A DNA stretch of 64,000 nucleotides from JAPOUP01 sp965203255 (GCA_965203255.1 OZ241882.1:4960001-5024000); one strand, 5' to 3'; counted from the stretch's first letter, positions 53,658 through 63,550 are shown. The notes: generated by a model from the sequence alone, not told the origin. Program-made: numbers and translations.

Positions 53658-54150
53658 ATGACGGAGACGGGAGCCAGAGCGCAGTCGGACGGGTTCAAGC
53701 ACCACCATGTGGTATTCCGGTTACCGCCGGCCCGGCCGGGCGTCTGGCGGCGTCTGGAGCGGGTGCTAGCGGCGCGGTGGCAATTGCACAGCGCCGCGCT
53801 TCGGGAGAGATGCGACGCTTGGCGTCTGGCGGGCATTTCCGTCAGCTGGCAGCACCAGTTCAGGGGCCTGACGGTCTGCCGCTGGGAGGACCCGGAGATG
53901 GCGGCGGTTCCGGCCGCCGTCCAACGCGGGACGTTGAAGCGCCTGAATGAGGCGATGAAGGGGTTCTTCCGGCGCGTGAAGGCGGATCCGGCGCGGACTG
54001 CGGGCCAGAAGCTAGGTTTCCCGCGGTTCCAGGGCCATCAGCGCTGCGACAGCATCGCCGTCGTATCGGGCGTGAGGCTGGCCACCGCCTGCCCGGACTT
54101 GATTCGGGTATCGCGGGGACAGGCGCCCGATGCTCTCCAAGGCAAGCTGC
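53658..54150 (+). pseudogene. TnpB (IS200/IS605 OrfB) N-terminal fragment
   Basis: From ATG 53658 (MTETGARAQSDGFKHHHVVF) the frame runs through the basic wedge region: LERVLAARWQLHSAALRERC, LTVCRWEDPEMAAVPAAVQR, LNEAMKGFFRRVKADPARTA and GFPRFQGHQRCDSI. After LIRVSRGQAPDALQGKLPI it changes into unrelated DNA before the RuvC domain. It is the complementary half of the fragment at 14.4 kb, but the central part is missing from both. Confidence 0.75.
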
Positions 54151-54153
54151 CGA

Positions 54154-54198
54154 TTGACAATAGTGGACACAATATCTATATTTATGCCTATTGACTGT
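54154..54198 (+). promoter_or_regulatory. Consensus promoter and possible operator of the abiE operon
   Basis: TTGACA (54154-54159), a 17-bp spacer and TATATT (54177-54182) match sigma-70 consensus almost perfectly, 35 bp before the antitoxin ATG. GACAATAG over the -35 box and CTATTGAC downstream of the -10 form a near-perfect inverted pair, fitting AbiEi-type autoregulation. Binding is inferred. Confidence 0.55.
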
Positions 54199-54216
54199 CT
54201 ACGAAAGAGAAGATGA

Positions 54217-54855
54217 ATGCGCATTGTCGCCGCCATCAGGACGCTGACGGACTGGGACCGGCGCGGGCGCGCGGTGTTCACCTATCCAGACATGCGGATG
54301 ATGTTCCCTGACGAGTCCGCGAAGACCCTCTCGGAAAGCCTGCGCCGCCTTGTGCGGGCCGGCCTGCTGGAGCGGGTCGGCAAGGGGATCTACTTCAACC
54401 CCCTGTCGCAGCGCAGCCACGGACGCCTGCTGGAGGAGATCGCCGCCGCGATGCGCGGCGGCGAATACAACTACACCAGTCTGGAATGCGCCCTTTCGGA
54501 GTGGGGCGTCATTTCCCAGCTCCCCATGCAATACCTCACCGTGATGACGACGGGGCGCAAGGGGACGTTCCGGACCCCTTACGGCACCATCGAGTTCACC
54601 CACACGAAGCGGTCAGCCGCCGACATCGTCCGCAATACGATCGTCATGGACCCGCCACGTCTGCGGCTCGCCACCGCACCGGCCGCCTACCGGGACCTCA
54701 AGCGCGTCGGACGCAACCTGCACCTCATCGATATCGAGGAGTTGCAGGAGTATCTGGACATGGGCGACCCCGACGTCGTGCGGCGATACCGGCGCGAAGC
54801 CGACTACCTTGAGGCATTGGAGCCTTCCTGGGCATCGCCGGACACTTCCCCATGA
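54217..54855 (+). CDS. abiEi: AbiEi-family antitoxin / transcriptional regulator
   Basis: 212 residues. The N-terminal winged helix is RGRAVFTYPDMRMMFPDESA with TLSESLRRLVRAGLLERVGK. The C-terminal AbiEi domain follows: SHGRLLEEIAAAMRGGEYNY, LECALSEWGVISQLPM, GTIEFTHTKRS. It should repress the operon and counter the AbiEii nucleotidyltransferase (type IV toxin-antitoxin / abortive infection). The stop overlaps the toxin start (ATGA). Confidence 0.88.
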   Translation: MRIVAAIRTLTDWDRRGRAVFTYPDMRMMFPDESAKTLSESLRRLVRAGLLERVGKGIYFNPLSQRSHGRLLEEIAAAMRGGEYNYTSLECALSEWGVISQLPMQYLTVMTTGRKGTFRTPYGTIEFTHTKRSAADIVRNTIVMDPPRLRLATAPAAYRDLKRVGRNLHLIDIEELQEYLDMGDPDVVRRYRREADYLEALEPSWASPDTSP

Positions 54856-55793
54856 ACGGCCGGCTATCCTTCCGGGACCTGGCCGACATTGTGACGGCCG
54901 CCCCGGAATTTCAAGGTATGGAGATCATCGTCGAGAAGGAACTCCTGCACTACGAATTGCTGCATATCCTTCGCCGAGGGGGATGGCTGGACAAGCTCGT
55001 GTTTCAGGGCGGGACTTCGCTCCGGTTATTTCATGGCGCACCCCGCATGAGCGAGGACCTGGATTTCTCCGGGGGCCGGAGCTTTTCGCCCGAGCGTATG
55101 GCAGGTCTGACGACTTACCTGGAGGAAAGCCTGCCCGAGCAGGCGCATGGCCTGACCGTCAGCGTGAGGTCTCCGAAGGGACCCTACCATTCTCCGGGAG
55201 AGGTCAGCGTGTCCACATGGCGCGTCGATATCGAGATAGAACCTAGGCAGCAACATATGCCGAGGCAAAGGATCAAGATCGATATCGACAATACATTGTC
55301 CCACACGAAAGACACGCGGCTGATCAGGAAGAATTACAGGGAGTTACCCGATTACAATTCAATGGTTCATGTTCAGAGCGAAGAGGAGATTCTGGCGAAC
55401 AAGCTCGTGGCGTTCCCAACCTCGGTCGCGACCAGACGCCGTCCGCGTTATCGGGACATCTGGGACATGAACTGGCTGAGATCCAGAGCCCCTCTCCGCA
55501 TCGACCTCTTGGACGCCAAGATGGCAGAGCACAAAATGTCTTCGTCGTTGATTGACGCGGCCGCGGCCAAGGCGGCCGGGATTACTCGTTCTCCAGAATT
55601 CGCCATGGAAATGCGACGTTTCCTGTTGCCGGGCATGGTAGCAGAGACCCTTGATAATCCCCATTTCATGGAGGGGTTGGCGCAGGAGACGGAGCGTCTG
55701 CTTCGCGATGCCGTCAAGGGTCTCGCAATCAAACGCGCTGAAGACCTCCCCTCTCCCTTTCCATCGGAAAGCGACCCGTTCGGATCGGGATAA
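54852..55793 (+). CDS. abiEii: AbiEii-family nucleotidyltransferase toxin
   Basis: 313 residues. The nucleotidyltransferase active site is visible as FQGGTSLRLF (Gly53, Gly54, Ser56) and SEDLDFSGG (Asp69, Asp71). Further conserved parts are the IKIDIDNTL strand and the EEEILANKLVAFP helix. AbiEii/MenT toxins transfer nucleotides, in some cases to tRNA acceptor ends, and stop growth. All motifs are intact, so together with AbiEi this is the only apparently intact phage-defence candidate in the window. Confidence 0.9.
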   Translation: MNGRLSFRDLADIVTAAPEFQGMEIIVEKELLHYELLHILRRGGWLDKLVFQGGTSLRLFHGAPRMSEDLDFSGGRSFSPERMAGLTTYLEESLPEQAHGLTVSVRSPKGPYHSPGEVSVSTWRVDIEIEPRQQHMPRQRIKIDIDNTLSHTKDTRLIRKNYRELPDYNSMVHVQSEEEILANKLVAFPTSVATRRRPRYRDIWDMNWLRSRAPLRIDLLDAKMAEHKMSSSLIDAAAAKAAGITRSPEFAMEMRRFLLPGMVAETLDNPHFMEGLAQETERLLRDAVKGLAIKRAEDLPSPFPSESDPFGSG

Positions 55794-55904
55794 CGGCCAA
55801 GCCCCTCAATGATGCGATGAGACAGAGGCATTTCGCCACCAGGTACAGGCAGCGCATATCGGGCTGTTGGGGCAGTTCAATCATAACGGCAGTATCTGGG
55901 GCAA

Positions 55905-56620
55905 AACGTGAGCGGCAAGACAACCCTGCTGGCGGCGGTACTGGGCATCCGCACGGATTTTGCCGTGCGCCAGTCCGTGCTGGGCAGCGACCGCCTTGAC
56001 CTGCCAGGCCACATCAAGCAGCGGATCGGTGTCAGCACCAGGTGCACAGCTTCTCCGAAGGGGTCAGGGTGCGTGACGTGGATCGTCATCAATGCAGCCC
56101 CTATGATGTGCCAAGGAATGTCGCCCTGCTTGACATGTCCATCCTGACAGAGGCGCTGGTAGCGCCTATGCCAGAACTTCCGGCGGTTAGAAAAGGCGCC
56201 TGTCGCTGCATTTCGCCCTGGCGCAGGATCCCGAGGTCGCGTTTCTGGACGAGCCGGAAGCCGGTCTGGCCGCGCAGGGACTGGACGCCTTGCTGGACCG
56301 GATGGATGAGCGGTCCAGAACAAGTCGGACAACGGTCGCGGCCATCCATGACGCCATGACCTTGGACCGCGCAGGGGATGTGGTGTTCCGGAAACCCGGC
56401 GAAATCGCCTATGCAGGGCGGAAATCGGGCATTGTGGACCGCTTTCTTGGCGAAAGCGTACTCGAGGTCCATACCGGCGGGCTGTCCGAGGCGGAGGTCG
56501 GGACATTTGCGGACTGCGCGGCGCCTCGGTGGCACCGACAGGCTGTTGCTGTTTGGGGCCGACGCACGCTTCTCGGCATGCCGGATCTCGGGATCGGGCA
56601 ACGCTCCATTCCATGCACGA
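55905..56620 (+). pseudogene. ABC exporter ATP-binding protein, decayed
   Basis: Pieces in several frames: SGKTTLLAAVLGIRTDFAVR (end of Walker A), then after a deletion and shift RLSLHFALAQDPEVAFLDEP (Walker B), AGLAAQGLDALLDRMDERSR and TTVAAIHDAMTLDRAGDVVF (H-loop), followed by AYAGRKSGIVDRFLGE. The signature motif is lost. Two or more frameshifts make it nonfunctional. Confidence 0.7.
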
Positions 56621-57400
56621 TCAGGCCCACGGATATGATGGCGTGGATCGATGCGAGGAAAAGCGACAGAATGTCTGCTCTGGTCCTGTTTGAGCTGAAA
56701 TCCTGCCTTTCGAGCCGGATGGCCATGTTCCGGGCGCTGACCTACCCGGACGCGATGCTGGTCTTCCTTGCAATGGTCTTTGATCCGGGTGTCCGGTGGC
56801 ATCTTTCAACGAAAGCTACAGCTTGCAGACAACCGTCGGCCTGGTGTTGCTGACCATAGCGTCGACCGCCCTGTTCGGCATGGGGCAGGCGATGGGTGGC
56901 ATGCGCACGCACCGTGCACTGATCCAGTATTTTTCCTCCCGCAGTCGGTGTTCAGTGTTGTGGGTGCCATCCTGATCTCGACTATCGTGGTCATTTCCGG
57001 ATTTCCGGATTCAGCGCTGTGTCTGTCTGTCTTCGGCTCCTTTGCGGTACTGGGCATAGAGGCGCGCGCGACTCCGCTGGTCATCCCGCAGGTCTACGTG
57101 GCCATCCCGATGACATCTCCCTTCTGCTTTGCTCTTGTGCTGCCGTTGGTCGCGTTGTCAAAATACGCAACCACGATCATCTTGTTGACCAACGTCCTGA
57201 ACATCCACACCCTGCTGTCATCAGTGTGTTCATCCCGCTGGCCGTCATGCCGGAATGGAGTGTCGGCTTCATCACAACATCGCCGTTCCATCACCTGAAC
57301 GCGGGCCTGCAGACCGCGTTTGTTCCGGCAGATTGCGCGGGCTTCCGGTTGACACATGCAGGACTTGCCGGTCTTGATACTGGCGATTGCCTATGTGTCG
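56621..57400 (+). pseudogene. ABC-2-type membrane permease, decayed
   Basis: Follows the ATPase remnant. Fragments LQTTVGLVLLTIASTALFGM and GQAMGGMRTHRALIQYF, then in other frames VVGAILISTIVVISGFPDSA, VYVAIPMTSPFCFALVLPLV and PLAVMPEWSVGFITTSPFHH give a plausible multi-helix ABC-2 permease with several frame changes. The 280 bp to the ROK gene contain nothing else I recognise. Confidence 0.6.
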
Positions 57401-57680
57401 AGCCATCGCCGCATCATTGTCCCGACTTGCCCATGCATGCAAGAACATGTGAATGATGAGGCGGTTTGGGTTAGGTGGGTGAATGGAGGGCGGTGTCCAC
57501 AGTTCCCGAAGACGTGGGAGGAGCAGCAAATGTCCCCTCGCTGTTTACCTCGCACATTGTCCATGGCCGACGCTCGTCGCGGTCGCAGCGCAGATCCGCC
57601 GCTGAGGCGGGAACTCTCGAACTGGTGAAATGTCTGGGCTGCCAGTTGTTGGCAGCCCAGCATCCGAGGAGCTGGACACC

Positions 57681-58607
57681 ATGATCGCGGCAGGCATCGA
57701 TTTGGGAGGGACGAAGAGTGAATTGCAGGTCTTTGACGAATCCTGGAATGGAATTCATCGGATTCGGGCGAATACCCCGACGGAATATGATGCGCTGCTG
57801 CAATTGGTTGCGGGTCAGGTGCGCTACGCGCTGGAAGTGACAGGCGCTCCAATTCCCGTTGGGATCGGCGTCGCGGGACTCGTGGACGCAGGCGGAACGC
57901 TCACGGCCGCAAATCTAGTTGCCGCAGGCCGACCGTTTCCTGATGACATCGAGCGGTCTGTGCGCCATCCGGTCACCTTCGAGAATGACGGCCGGGCGTT
58001 TGCGCTTTCTGAAGCTGTGTTTGGGGCTGGGCGGAACCATAATGTGGTTTTGGCGCTTGTTCTTGGGACGGGCGTTGGCGGCGGCGTTGCTGTTGGTGGC
58101 TCATTGAGGCGCGGTCCGGTAGGTACGGGGGGCGAATTCGGCCATATTGCTGCCTCCGCGTCGGTTGTGGCCCGTCACGGTCTTCCGGTCCATCGCTGTG
58201 GCTGCGGTAGGACGGGTTGTATTGAATCCTATGTCTCGGGGCCAGGGTTGACGCGGTTGGCCCGGCGTCTAACTGGCCGTGAGTGGTCGCCTGAAGACCT
58301 CGTGGCGCGGAAAGCGAGCGACAACGACGCAATTGGGGTTTGGGACGTTTGGCTCGAACTGATTGGAGAACTGCTGCTATGCCTGGTGCACACAGTGGAT
58401 CCAGATGCGATTGTATTGGGGGGCGGCTTGAGTCAGGCTGCCGGAATCACGGATGAGATTTCACATGCGCTCTCAAGGGCACAGATCGCAGGGTTTGGCT
58501 CACCGCCGATTTTATTGGCGGAAGGTGGGAATGCCAGTGGAACTCGGGGAGCCGCGTTTTCAGCGTGGCAGGAGATGCAAGGTGATCTGCGCCATAGGTT
58601 TCGATGA
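57681..58607 (+). CDS. ROK-family sugar kinase (N-acetylglucosamine kinase-like)
   Basis: 308 residues from ATG 57681. ATP-binding IAAGIDLGGTKSELQVF at the N-terminus, ENDGRAFALSEA with the catalytic Asp, VLGTGVGGGVAVGG, GGEFGHIAAS, and the zinc site of ROK proteins in HRCGCGRTGCIESYVSG. The nagA gene lies 180 bp downstream, so GlcNAc or a related amino sugar is the likely substrate. The start follows a non-coding stretch after the ABC remnants. Confidence 0.88.
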   Translation: MIAAGIDLGGTKSELQVFDESWNGIHRIRANTPTEYDALLQLVAGQVRYALEVTGAPIPVGIGVAGLVDAGGTLTAANLVAAGRPFPDDIERSVRHPVTFENDGRAFALSEAVFGAGRNHNVVLALVLGTGVGGGVAVGGSLRRGPVGTGGEFGHIAASASVVARHGLPVHRCGCGRTGCIESYVSGPGLTRLARRLTGREWSPEDLVARKASDNDAIGVWDVWLELIGELLLCLVHTVDPDAIVLGGGLSQAAGITDEISHALSRAQIAGFGSPPILLAEGGNASGTRGAAFSAWQEMQGDLRHRFR

Positions 58608-58786
58608 GGATCGAGAATGCTCAGCAAGGTTTTCGCCCCTTCGCAATCTTTGGAAGGCTGCCGCGAGACATTGTCCGTTCAGCTCAAACCAGCGGATTCT
58701 ATTGACGGCGCTGGCGCAACGGGTGCGCGGGCTACTCCAAGGTGTCAACAGTCACACATCACGTTCATTTCAGACAGGAGCAATCG

Positions 58787-59899
58787 ATGCATGAAGGCTG
58801 GCTCCTCCCGCAAGCGGTATTTGACCGCGGCGAGCTAAGGAAAGGGGTTGCGCTAAAGGTAGACGATGGACGCGTCACCTTGGTTGCTGACTGTGCTGCA
58901 TCTACCTTCGGAAGACGACTCAAGGGGATAGTCGCGCCTGGATACATTGACCTTCAGGTCAACGGCGGCGGTGGTGCGCTTGTTAACGCACAGCCGACTG
59001 CCGAGGCTATGGAGCGGATCGCTGCAACGCATCGGCGGTTCGGGACTGGCGGTATCCTGCCCACAGTCATTACGGATGCGCCGGAAGTGCTGGAAGGCGC
59101 GGTGCAGGCGGCGCTGGATTCGATCGGCTGCCCAGGTGTCCTAGGTCTACATATTGAAGGACCGCACATCTCAGTTGCCCGTCGCGGCGCTCATGAGGAG
59201 AAGTTTGTTCGATTCATGGACGGCGTCACATTTGACCAGGTTGGCCGCCTACGAGATGCCAACATTCCCGTCCTGATTACAGTTGCGCCGGAAGCGATAA
59301 CACCCAATCAGATCAGTCAGCTTGCCGAGACTGGGTCGGTGGTATCGATCGGCCACTCTGACGCGTCAGCTGAGGACACTCACAAAGCGTTCGACGCAGG
59401 TGCCATTTGCGTCACGCATCTCTTCAACGCCATGTCCCAGATGCAGGGTCGTAAACCTGGAGTGGTTGGCGCCGCGATCAATCGCGACGTCTACGCGGGA
59501 CTTATCGTTGACGGAATCCATGTGTCTGACGAGATGATTGGTCTGGCGGTCCGCGCTCGCCCCGTGCCTGATCGCATGTTTCTGGTTTCCGATGCGATGC
59601 CGACTGTCGGTGGACCTGACAGTTTTTTGCTCTACGGCCGCGAAGTGAAGCTGGAAGGTGGACGCTTGGTGAGGTCGGATGGAACCCTTGCCGGTGCGCA
59701 TCTGACAATTTCCGAAGCCGTGGTGCGCCTGGTCCGCGACATTGGAGTGGATCGTCAATCTGCGCTTCGCATGGGGATAACCATTCCTGCGACCGTTTTG
59801 GGATTGGAGGAACTGTCGCGGGTTGAAGGCCGACCGCTATCGAATCTGATGCTTCTCGACTTCGACTTGGCGTTCTGCGGATGGTTGGATCAGGAATAG
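58787..59899 (+). CDS. nagA: N-acetylglucosamine-6-phosphate deacetylase
   Basis: 370 residues from ATG 58787 with CAGGAG six bases upstream. Amidohydrolase fold: VAPGYIDLQVNGGGG early on, metal ligands Glu124 (LHIEGPHIS), His190 (SIGHSDAS) and His211 (VTHLFNAMSQM), and catalytic Asp269 (LVSDAMPTVGG). It removes the acetyl group after the kinase step, making glucosamine-6-phosphate; no nagB follows within the window. Confidence 0.93.
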   Translation: MHEGWLLPQAVFDRGELRKGVALKVDDGRVTLVADCAASTFGRRLKGIVAPGYIDLQVNGGGGALVNAQPTAEAMERIAATHRRFGTGGILPTVITDAPEVLEGAVQAALDSIGCPGVLGLHIEGPHISVARRGAHEEKFVRFMDGVTFDQVGRLRDANIPVLITVAPEAITPNQISQLAETGSVVSIGHSDASAEDTHKAFDAGAICVTHLFNAMSQMQGRKPGVVGAAINRDVYAGLIVDGIHVSDEMIGLAVRARPVPDRMFLVSDAMPTVGGPDSFLLYGREVKLEGGRLVRSDGTLAGAHLTISEAVVRLVRDIGVDRQSALRMGITIPATVLGLEELSRVEGRPLSNLMLLDFDLAFCGWLDQE

Positions 59900-60192
59900 G
59901 TCTGCGCTTCTGGGCAGAAGGTCCGATCAGGTGAAACTTGAAATTTGACAAGTGGGCAGGAGCGGTCCACTCAAAACAGGTGTCAGAATGCGACGAATGC
60001 CGGCCCAGATTTCCGAAGCCGCGCATGGAGTTCTGGATCATGATGCCGGGTTCGCTGATTTATGATGCAATCAGTTCTAACCAAACGGGTATCCTCCAAT
60101 TCTGGGGTAACTTGCGCCAGGCTTGCTGCCGTAGCCATTCTTAATGCGGTTGCAGGGTTGCAGGGACCCTGTTTCTGCCATAACGGGCCAAA

Positions 60193-61548
60193 ATGAGCGG
60201 TCGCCAGACATATGTGGGCCACGCTACCGCGCTTCTGGCACTTGGCCTGCCGCTTGTCGGCAGTCATCTGGCCCAGATCGCCATTGGCGTTACTGACAAC
60301 ATTATGCTCGGGAGATACAGTGTAGAGGCATTGGCCGCGGGCACGCTGGGTTGGTCCTTCGCGTTCGTATTGTTCATCATGGGTTCCGGCTTCGCTTTCG
60401 CAGTGCTTCCGATGGTGGCGTCGGCAGCGGCTGAACAAAATCCCACCCAGGTGCGGCGGGCAACAAGAATGGGAATGTGGATATCCGCACTATACGGCAT
60501 TGCAATCATGCCGCTGCTGATCTGGTCCGATCCCATCCTCATAGCACTTGGCCAAGAACCGCGGATCGCTGAACTGGCATCGAATTATCTCGCGATTCTC
60601 TCCATCGGCATGGCACCCTCGCTCATAGTGATGGTCCTGAAGAGCTTTCTTGCCGCGCTCGAGCGGACGCAGGTCGTACTGTGGATAACTGTCTTTGCTG
60701 CGGTCCTGAATGGTCTGCTTAACTACGCTTTGATATTCGGCAATTTCGGAGCGCCTGAACTCGGCCTGCGAGGCGCAGCGATTTCGTCAGTAATCATGCA
60801 GTTCGCGACCCTTTTTTTCGTGGTGATCTACTGCACGCTGGCAATTCCGGAATCCGGGCTGTTCGTCCGTCTATGGCGTCCTGATCCCGAGGGGTTCCGG
60901 CGGGTCTTCCAGCTAGGCTGGCCGATCGGTCTCACGAACCTGGCTGAGAGTGGACTGTTTTCGGCAACCGCCTTGATGATGGGGTGGGTCGGCACGCTGT
61001 CACTTGCGGCGCATGGAATTGCTACGCAGCTCGCGGCCATGACCTTCGTGGTACATCTCGGACTTAGCCAGGCGGCCACCGTGCGGGTTGGACAGGCGGT
61101 TGGACGAAGGGATGGAACGTCTCTGAGGGATGGCGCAAAGGTGACGATGGCAGTGTCGGCGATCTTCGCCCTTCTGACGATGGTGATCTATCTGGCCTTG
61201 CCTGAGCTGTTGCTGGGACTGTTTCTCGACGCGGACGATCCCGACCGATCCGCGATCATGGCCATCGGGGTGTCGCTATTGGTCGTGGCGGCGCTGTTTC
61301 AGCTTGTCGATGGCGGTCAGGTTGTCGCGCTCGGTTTGCTGAGAGGTTTGCAGGACACCAAGGTTCCGATGGTACACGCGGTGATTTCCTATTGGCTGGT
61401 TGGTGTTCCATCCTGCTACATCATTGGCTTCTGGATTGGTTTGGATGGCGTCGGTGTCTGGCTCGGACTCGTGGTTGGTCTTCTTTGCGCATCGGTGCTG
61501 ATGTCGCATCGGTTTTGGACGCATGGCGTGTCGCATGTTCCCGTCTGA
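60193..61548 (+). CDS. MATE-family multidrug/cation exporter
   Basis: 451 residues with 12 hydrophobic segments in two similar halves. LALGLPLVGSHLAQIAIGVT and TDNIMLGRYSVEALAAG open the N-lobe; the second half has WPIGLTNLAESGLFSATALM. It is of the NorM type, exporting cationic compounds against Na+ or H+. The 290 bp upstream hold no gene; it ends 37 bp from the convergent aminotransferase gene. Confidence 0.92.
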   Translation: MSGRQTYVGHATALLALGLPLVGSHLAQIAIGVTDNIMLGRYSVEALAAGTLGWSFAFVLFIMGSGFAFAVLPMVASAAAEQNPTQVRRATRMGMWISALYGIAIMPLLIWSDPILIALGQEPRIAELASNYLAILSIGMAPSLIVMVLKSFLAALERTQVVLWITVFAAVLNGLLNYALIFGNFGAPELGLRGAAISSVIMQFATLFFVVIYCTLAIPESGLFVRLWRPDPEGFRRVFQLGWPIGLTNLAESGLFSATALMMGWVGTLSLAAHGIATQLAAMTFVVHLGLSQAATVRVGQAVGRRDGTSLRDGAKVTMAVSAIFALLTMVIYLALPELLLGLFLDADDPDRSAIMAIGVSLLVVAALFQLVDGGQVVALGLLRGLQDTKVPMVHAVISYWLVGVPSCYIIGFWIGLDGVGVWLGLVVGLLCASVLMSHRFWTHGVSHVPV

Positions 61549-61585
61549 AGCAGTTCGCTGGTCCGGCCTACAGTTTCAGGCGCAG

Positions 61586-62788
61586 CTACCGCAGACCAGC
61601 GCAGAACTCTTGGATGCGACTGCAGGCTTCGTGAAGATTGCTGTCCGATGTCGCGTAGCTAACACGGAAATTGGGAGAGAGGCCAAAGGCCGCGCCGAAG
61701 ACGACCGCAACGCCTTTCTCCTCGAGAAGTGCGTTAGCGAACCCCTGGTCGTTTTCAATGAACGTGCCTGATTCGCATGTCCTGCCGATGCAGTCCACGA
61801 TCATGGGATAGACATAGAACGCCCCTTTGGGCTTGGGACAGAATACGCCCTGCGCATCGTTTAGCATTCCGACTACGAGATCCCGACGTCTTAGGAAAGT
61901 CTCGCAGTTTCGGGCGATGAACTCCTGTGGACCCCGGAGCGCCTCTACGGCTGCCCATTGGCTGATCGTGCAAGGGTTTGAGGTGGACTGCGACTGGATT
62001 TTCCTCATTGCGGCAATCAACTTCTGCGGACCGCCCGCGTATCCTATGCGCCAGCCAGTCATGGCGTAGGCTTTCGATACCCCGTTCACTGTCAATGTCC
62101 GCTCGTACAGTCTGGGTTCGACCTGTGCTGGCGTGCTGAAATCAAAGTGATCGAACGTGATATGTTCATACATGTCATCAGTCATGACCCAGACCTGCGG
62201 ATGTCGTATCAGGACTTCCGTGAGCGCCTTGAGTTCCTGACGGGAATAGCCTGTTCCTGTTGGGTTCGCGGGCGAATTGAATATCAGCCATTTGGTGCGT
62301 TTGGTGATGGCATTCTCAAGCTGATCCGGCGTTAACCTATAGCCGGTCTCAACATGCGTTTCCGCGATGACAGGTTTGCCTCCCGCCAGCAGCACCATGT
62401 CTGGATAACTGACCCAATAGGGCGCAGGGATGATGACCTCGTCGCCGGAGTTCAGGGTTGCCATCAGAGCATTGTACAATATCTGTTTGCCACCCGTGCC
62501 TACTGTGACCTGGGCGGGGGCGTATTCAAGTCCGTTCTCCCGTCTGAACTTTTCGCAGATGGCTTCCTTTAACTCCGGCATTCCATCGGGAGCGGTGTAT
62601 TTTGTCTTTCCGGCTTCTATCGCCGCAACGGCAGCGTCCTTGATGTTCTTCGGCGTGTCCAGGTCCGGCTCGCCGGCGCTGAGGTCGATCACATCGTGCC
62701 CAGCGGCCTTCATTTCCGCCGCTTTGGTCGAAATGGAAATGGTGGCTGAAGGCTTCACGCGATCAAGTGTCGCGGAAAGAAATGGCAT
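61586..62788 (-). CDS. Aspartate aminotransferase, class Ib
   Basis: 400 residues from ATG 62788, where the family start MPFLSATLDRVKPSATISIS begins. PLP-binding Lys239 lies in NGVSKAYAMTGWRIGYAG; other landmarks are SAGEPDLDTP, the Tyr-containing PAPYWVSYPDM, and NSPANPTGTGYS. It interconverts aspartate and oxaloacetate and, in alphaproteobacteria, often also prephenate/arogenate. It is a single-gene unit. Confidence 0.92.
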   Translation of the reverse strand: MPFLSATLDRVKPSATISISTKAAEMKAAGHDVIDLSAGEPDLDTPKNIKDAAVAAIEAGKTKYTAPDGMPELKEAICEKFRRENGLEYAPAQVTVGTGGKQILYNALMATLNSGDEVIIPAPYWVSYPDMVLLAGGKPVIAETHVETGYRLTPDQLENAITKRTKWLIFNSPANPTGTGYSRQELKALTEVLIRHPQVWVMTDDMYEHITFDHFDFSTPAQVEPRLYERTLTVNGVSKAYAMTGWRIGYAGGPQKLIAAMRKIQSQSTSNPCTISQWAAVEALRGPQEFIARNCETFLRRRDLVVGMLNDAQGVFCPKPKGAFYVYPMIVDCIGRTCESGTFIENDQGFANALLEEKGVAVVFGAAFGLSPNFRVSYATSDSNLHEACSRIQEFCAGLR

Positions 62789-62891
62789 AGTCGTCTCCGT
62801 CTGGATTCCTCGTCCATCGTCTTCTAGGTTGTGAACCAACCCGTTTCAATCTGCTCGGTCCTGTTAAACTGGCGCAAAGTTGAGGAATGTG

Positions 62892-63290
62892 ATGACCCAT
62901 GTTGATCCAGAACACGGTTGGTATTCGGAGGCTACGGCGACGTTTGGTGACCGCGTGCTCGCAGGGCGGGAGGCGTTAGGCCTCACCCAGTCCGAGCTGG
63001 CGAAGAAGCTCGGGGTCAAGCTGCGCACCCTTCAGGGGTGGGAAGAAGACAGAACAGAGCCTCGGGCCAATAAGCTTCAGATGCTCGCTGGTGTCCTCAA
63101 TGTATCGCTCATGTGGCTCATTAGCGGCGAAGGAGAGGGGGTCGCCGCGCCTGGGGACAGTGGAATTGAAGGCGACATCTCCGGGCTACTGACGGAGATC
63201 AGGCAAATTCGGGGGACTATTGTGCAATCCGTCGATAGACTGGGCATTCTCGAGAAGCGATTGCGAAATGCACTGAAGCCTCTGTCTTGA
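62892..63290 (+). CDS. XRE-family helix-turn-helix regulator
   Basis: 132 residues from ATG 62892, with GAGGA five bases upstream deciding this start over a TTG twelve bases earlier. Residues 20-75 form the HTH (GDRVLAGREALGLTQSELAK, KLGVKLRTLQGWEEDRTEPR). The C-terminal part ends in a predicted helix (LLTEIRQIRGTIVQSVDRLG). The stop overlaps the next start (TTGA), so it is co-translated with sdhE. Confidence 0.88.
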   Translation: MTHVDPEHGWYSEATATFGDRVLAGREALGLTQSELAKKLGVKLRTLQGWEEDRTEPRANKLQMLAGVLNVSLMWLISGEGEGVAAPGDSGIEGDISGLLTEIRQIRGTIVQSVDRLGILEKRLRNALKPLS

Positions 63291-63550
63291 CGGAAGAGAC
63301 GTCGGTAACGCGCAGGAAGCGGCTGCATATGCGCTCGACACGGCGCGGAACCAAGGAGATGGATCTGATTCTTGGATGCTATGCCACGGGCAGGTTGGCT
63401 TCAATGGATCGGTCCGCCCTCGATTTGTATGAAACTCTCCTGTGTGAAAGTGATCAAGAACTCTACGCGTGGATCACTCGACAGAAGCGTCCGCCTGATC
63501 GGTATTCCAGTTTGATCGAAGAGATCGCCGCATATGTCGGTGCGTGCTAG
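63287..63550 (+). CDS. sdhE: Succinate dehydrogenase flavinylation factor SdhE
   Basis: 87 residues from TTG 63287. The SdhE signature is clear: RRKRLHMRSTRRGTKEMDLI with the RGxxE motif, then DLYETLLCESDQELYAWITR. It helps attach FAD covalently to SdhA. The start is a TTG overlapping the regulator stop; an ATG 42 bases inside is a less likely alternative since the conserved RRKR precedes it. Confidence 0.9.
   Translation: MTEETSVTRRKRLHMRSTRRGTKEMDLILGCYATGRLASMDRSALDLYETLLCESDQELYAWITRQKRPPDRYSSLIEEIAAYVGAC

Noticed and set aside
55877..56802. Long minus-strand frames over the ABC exporter remnant
   Set aside because: No motifs; the plus strand shows Walker A, Walker B and H-loop pieces in order, so the plus strand was the coding one.
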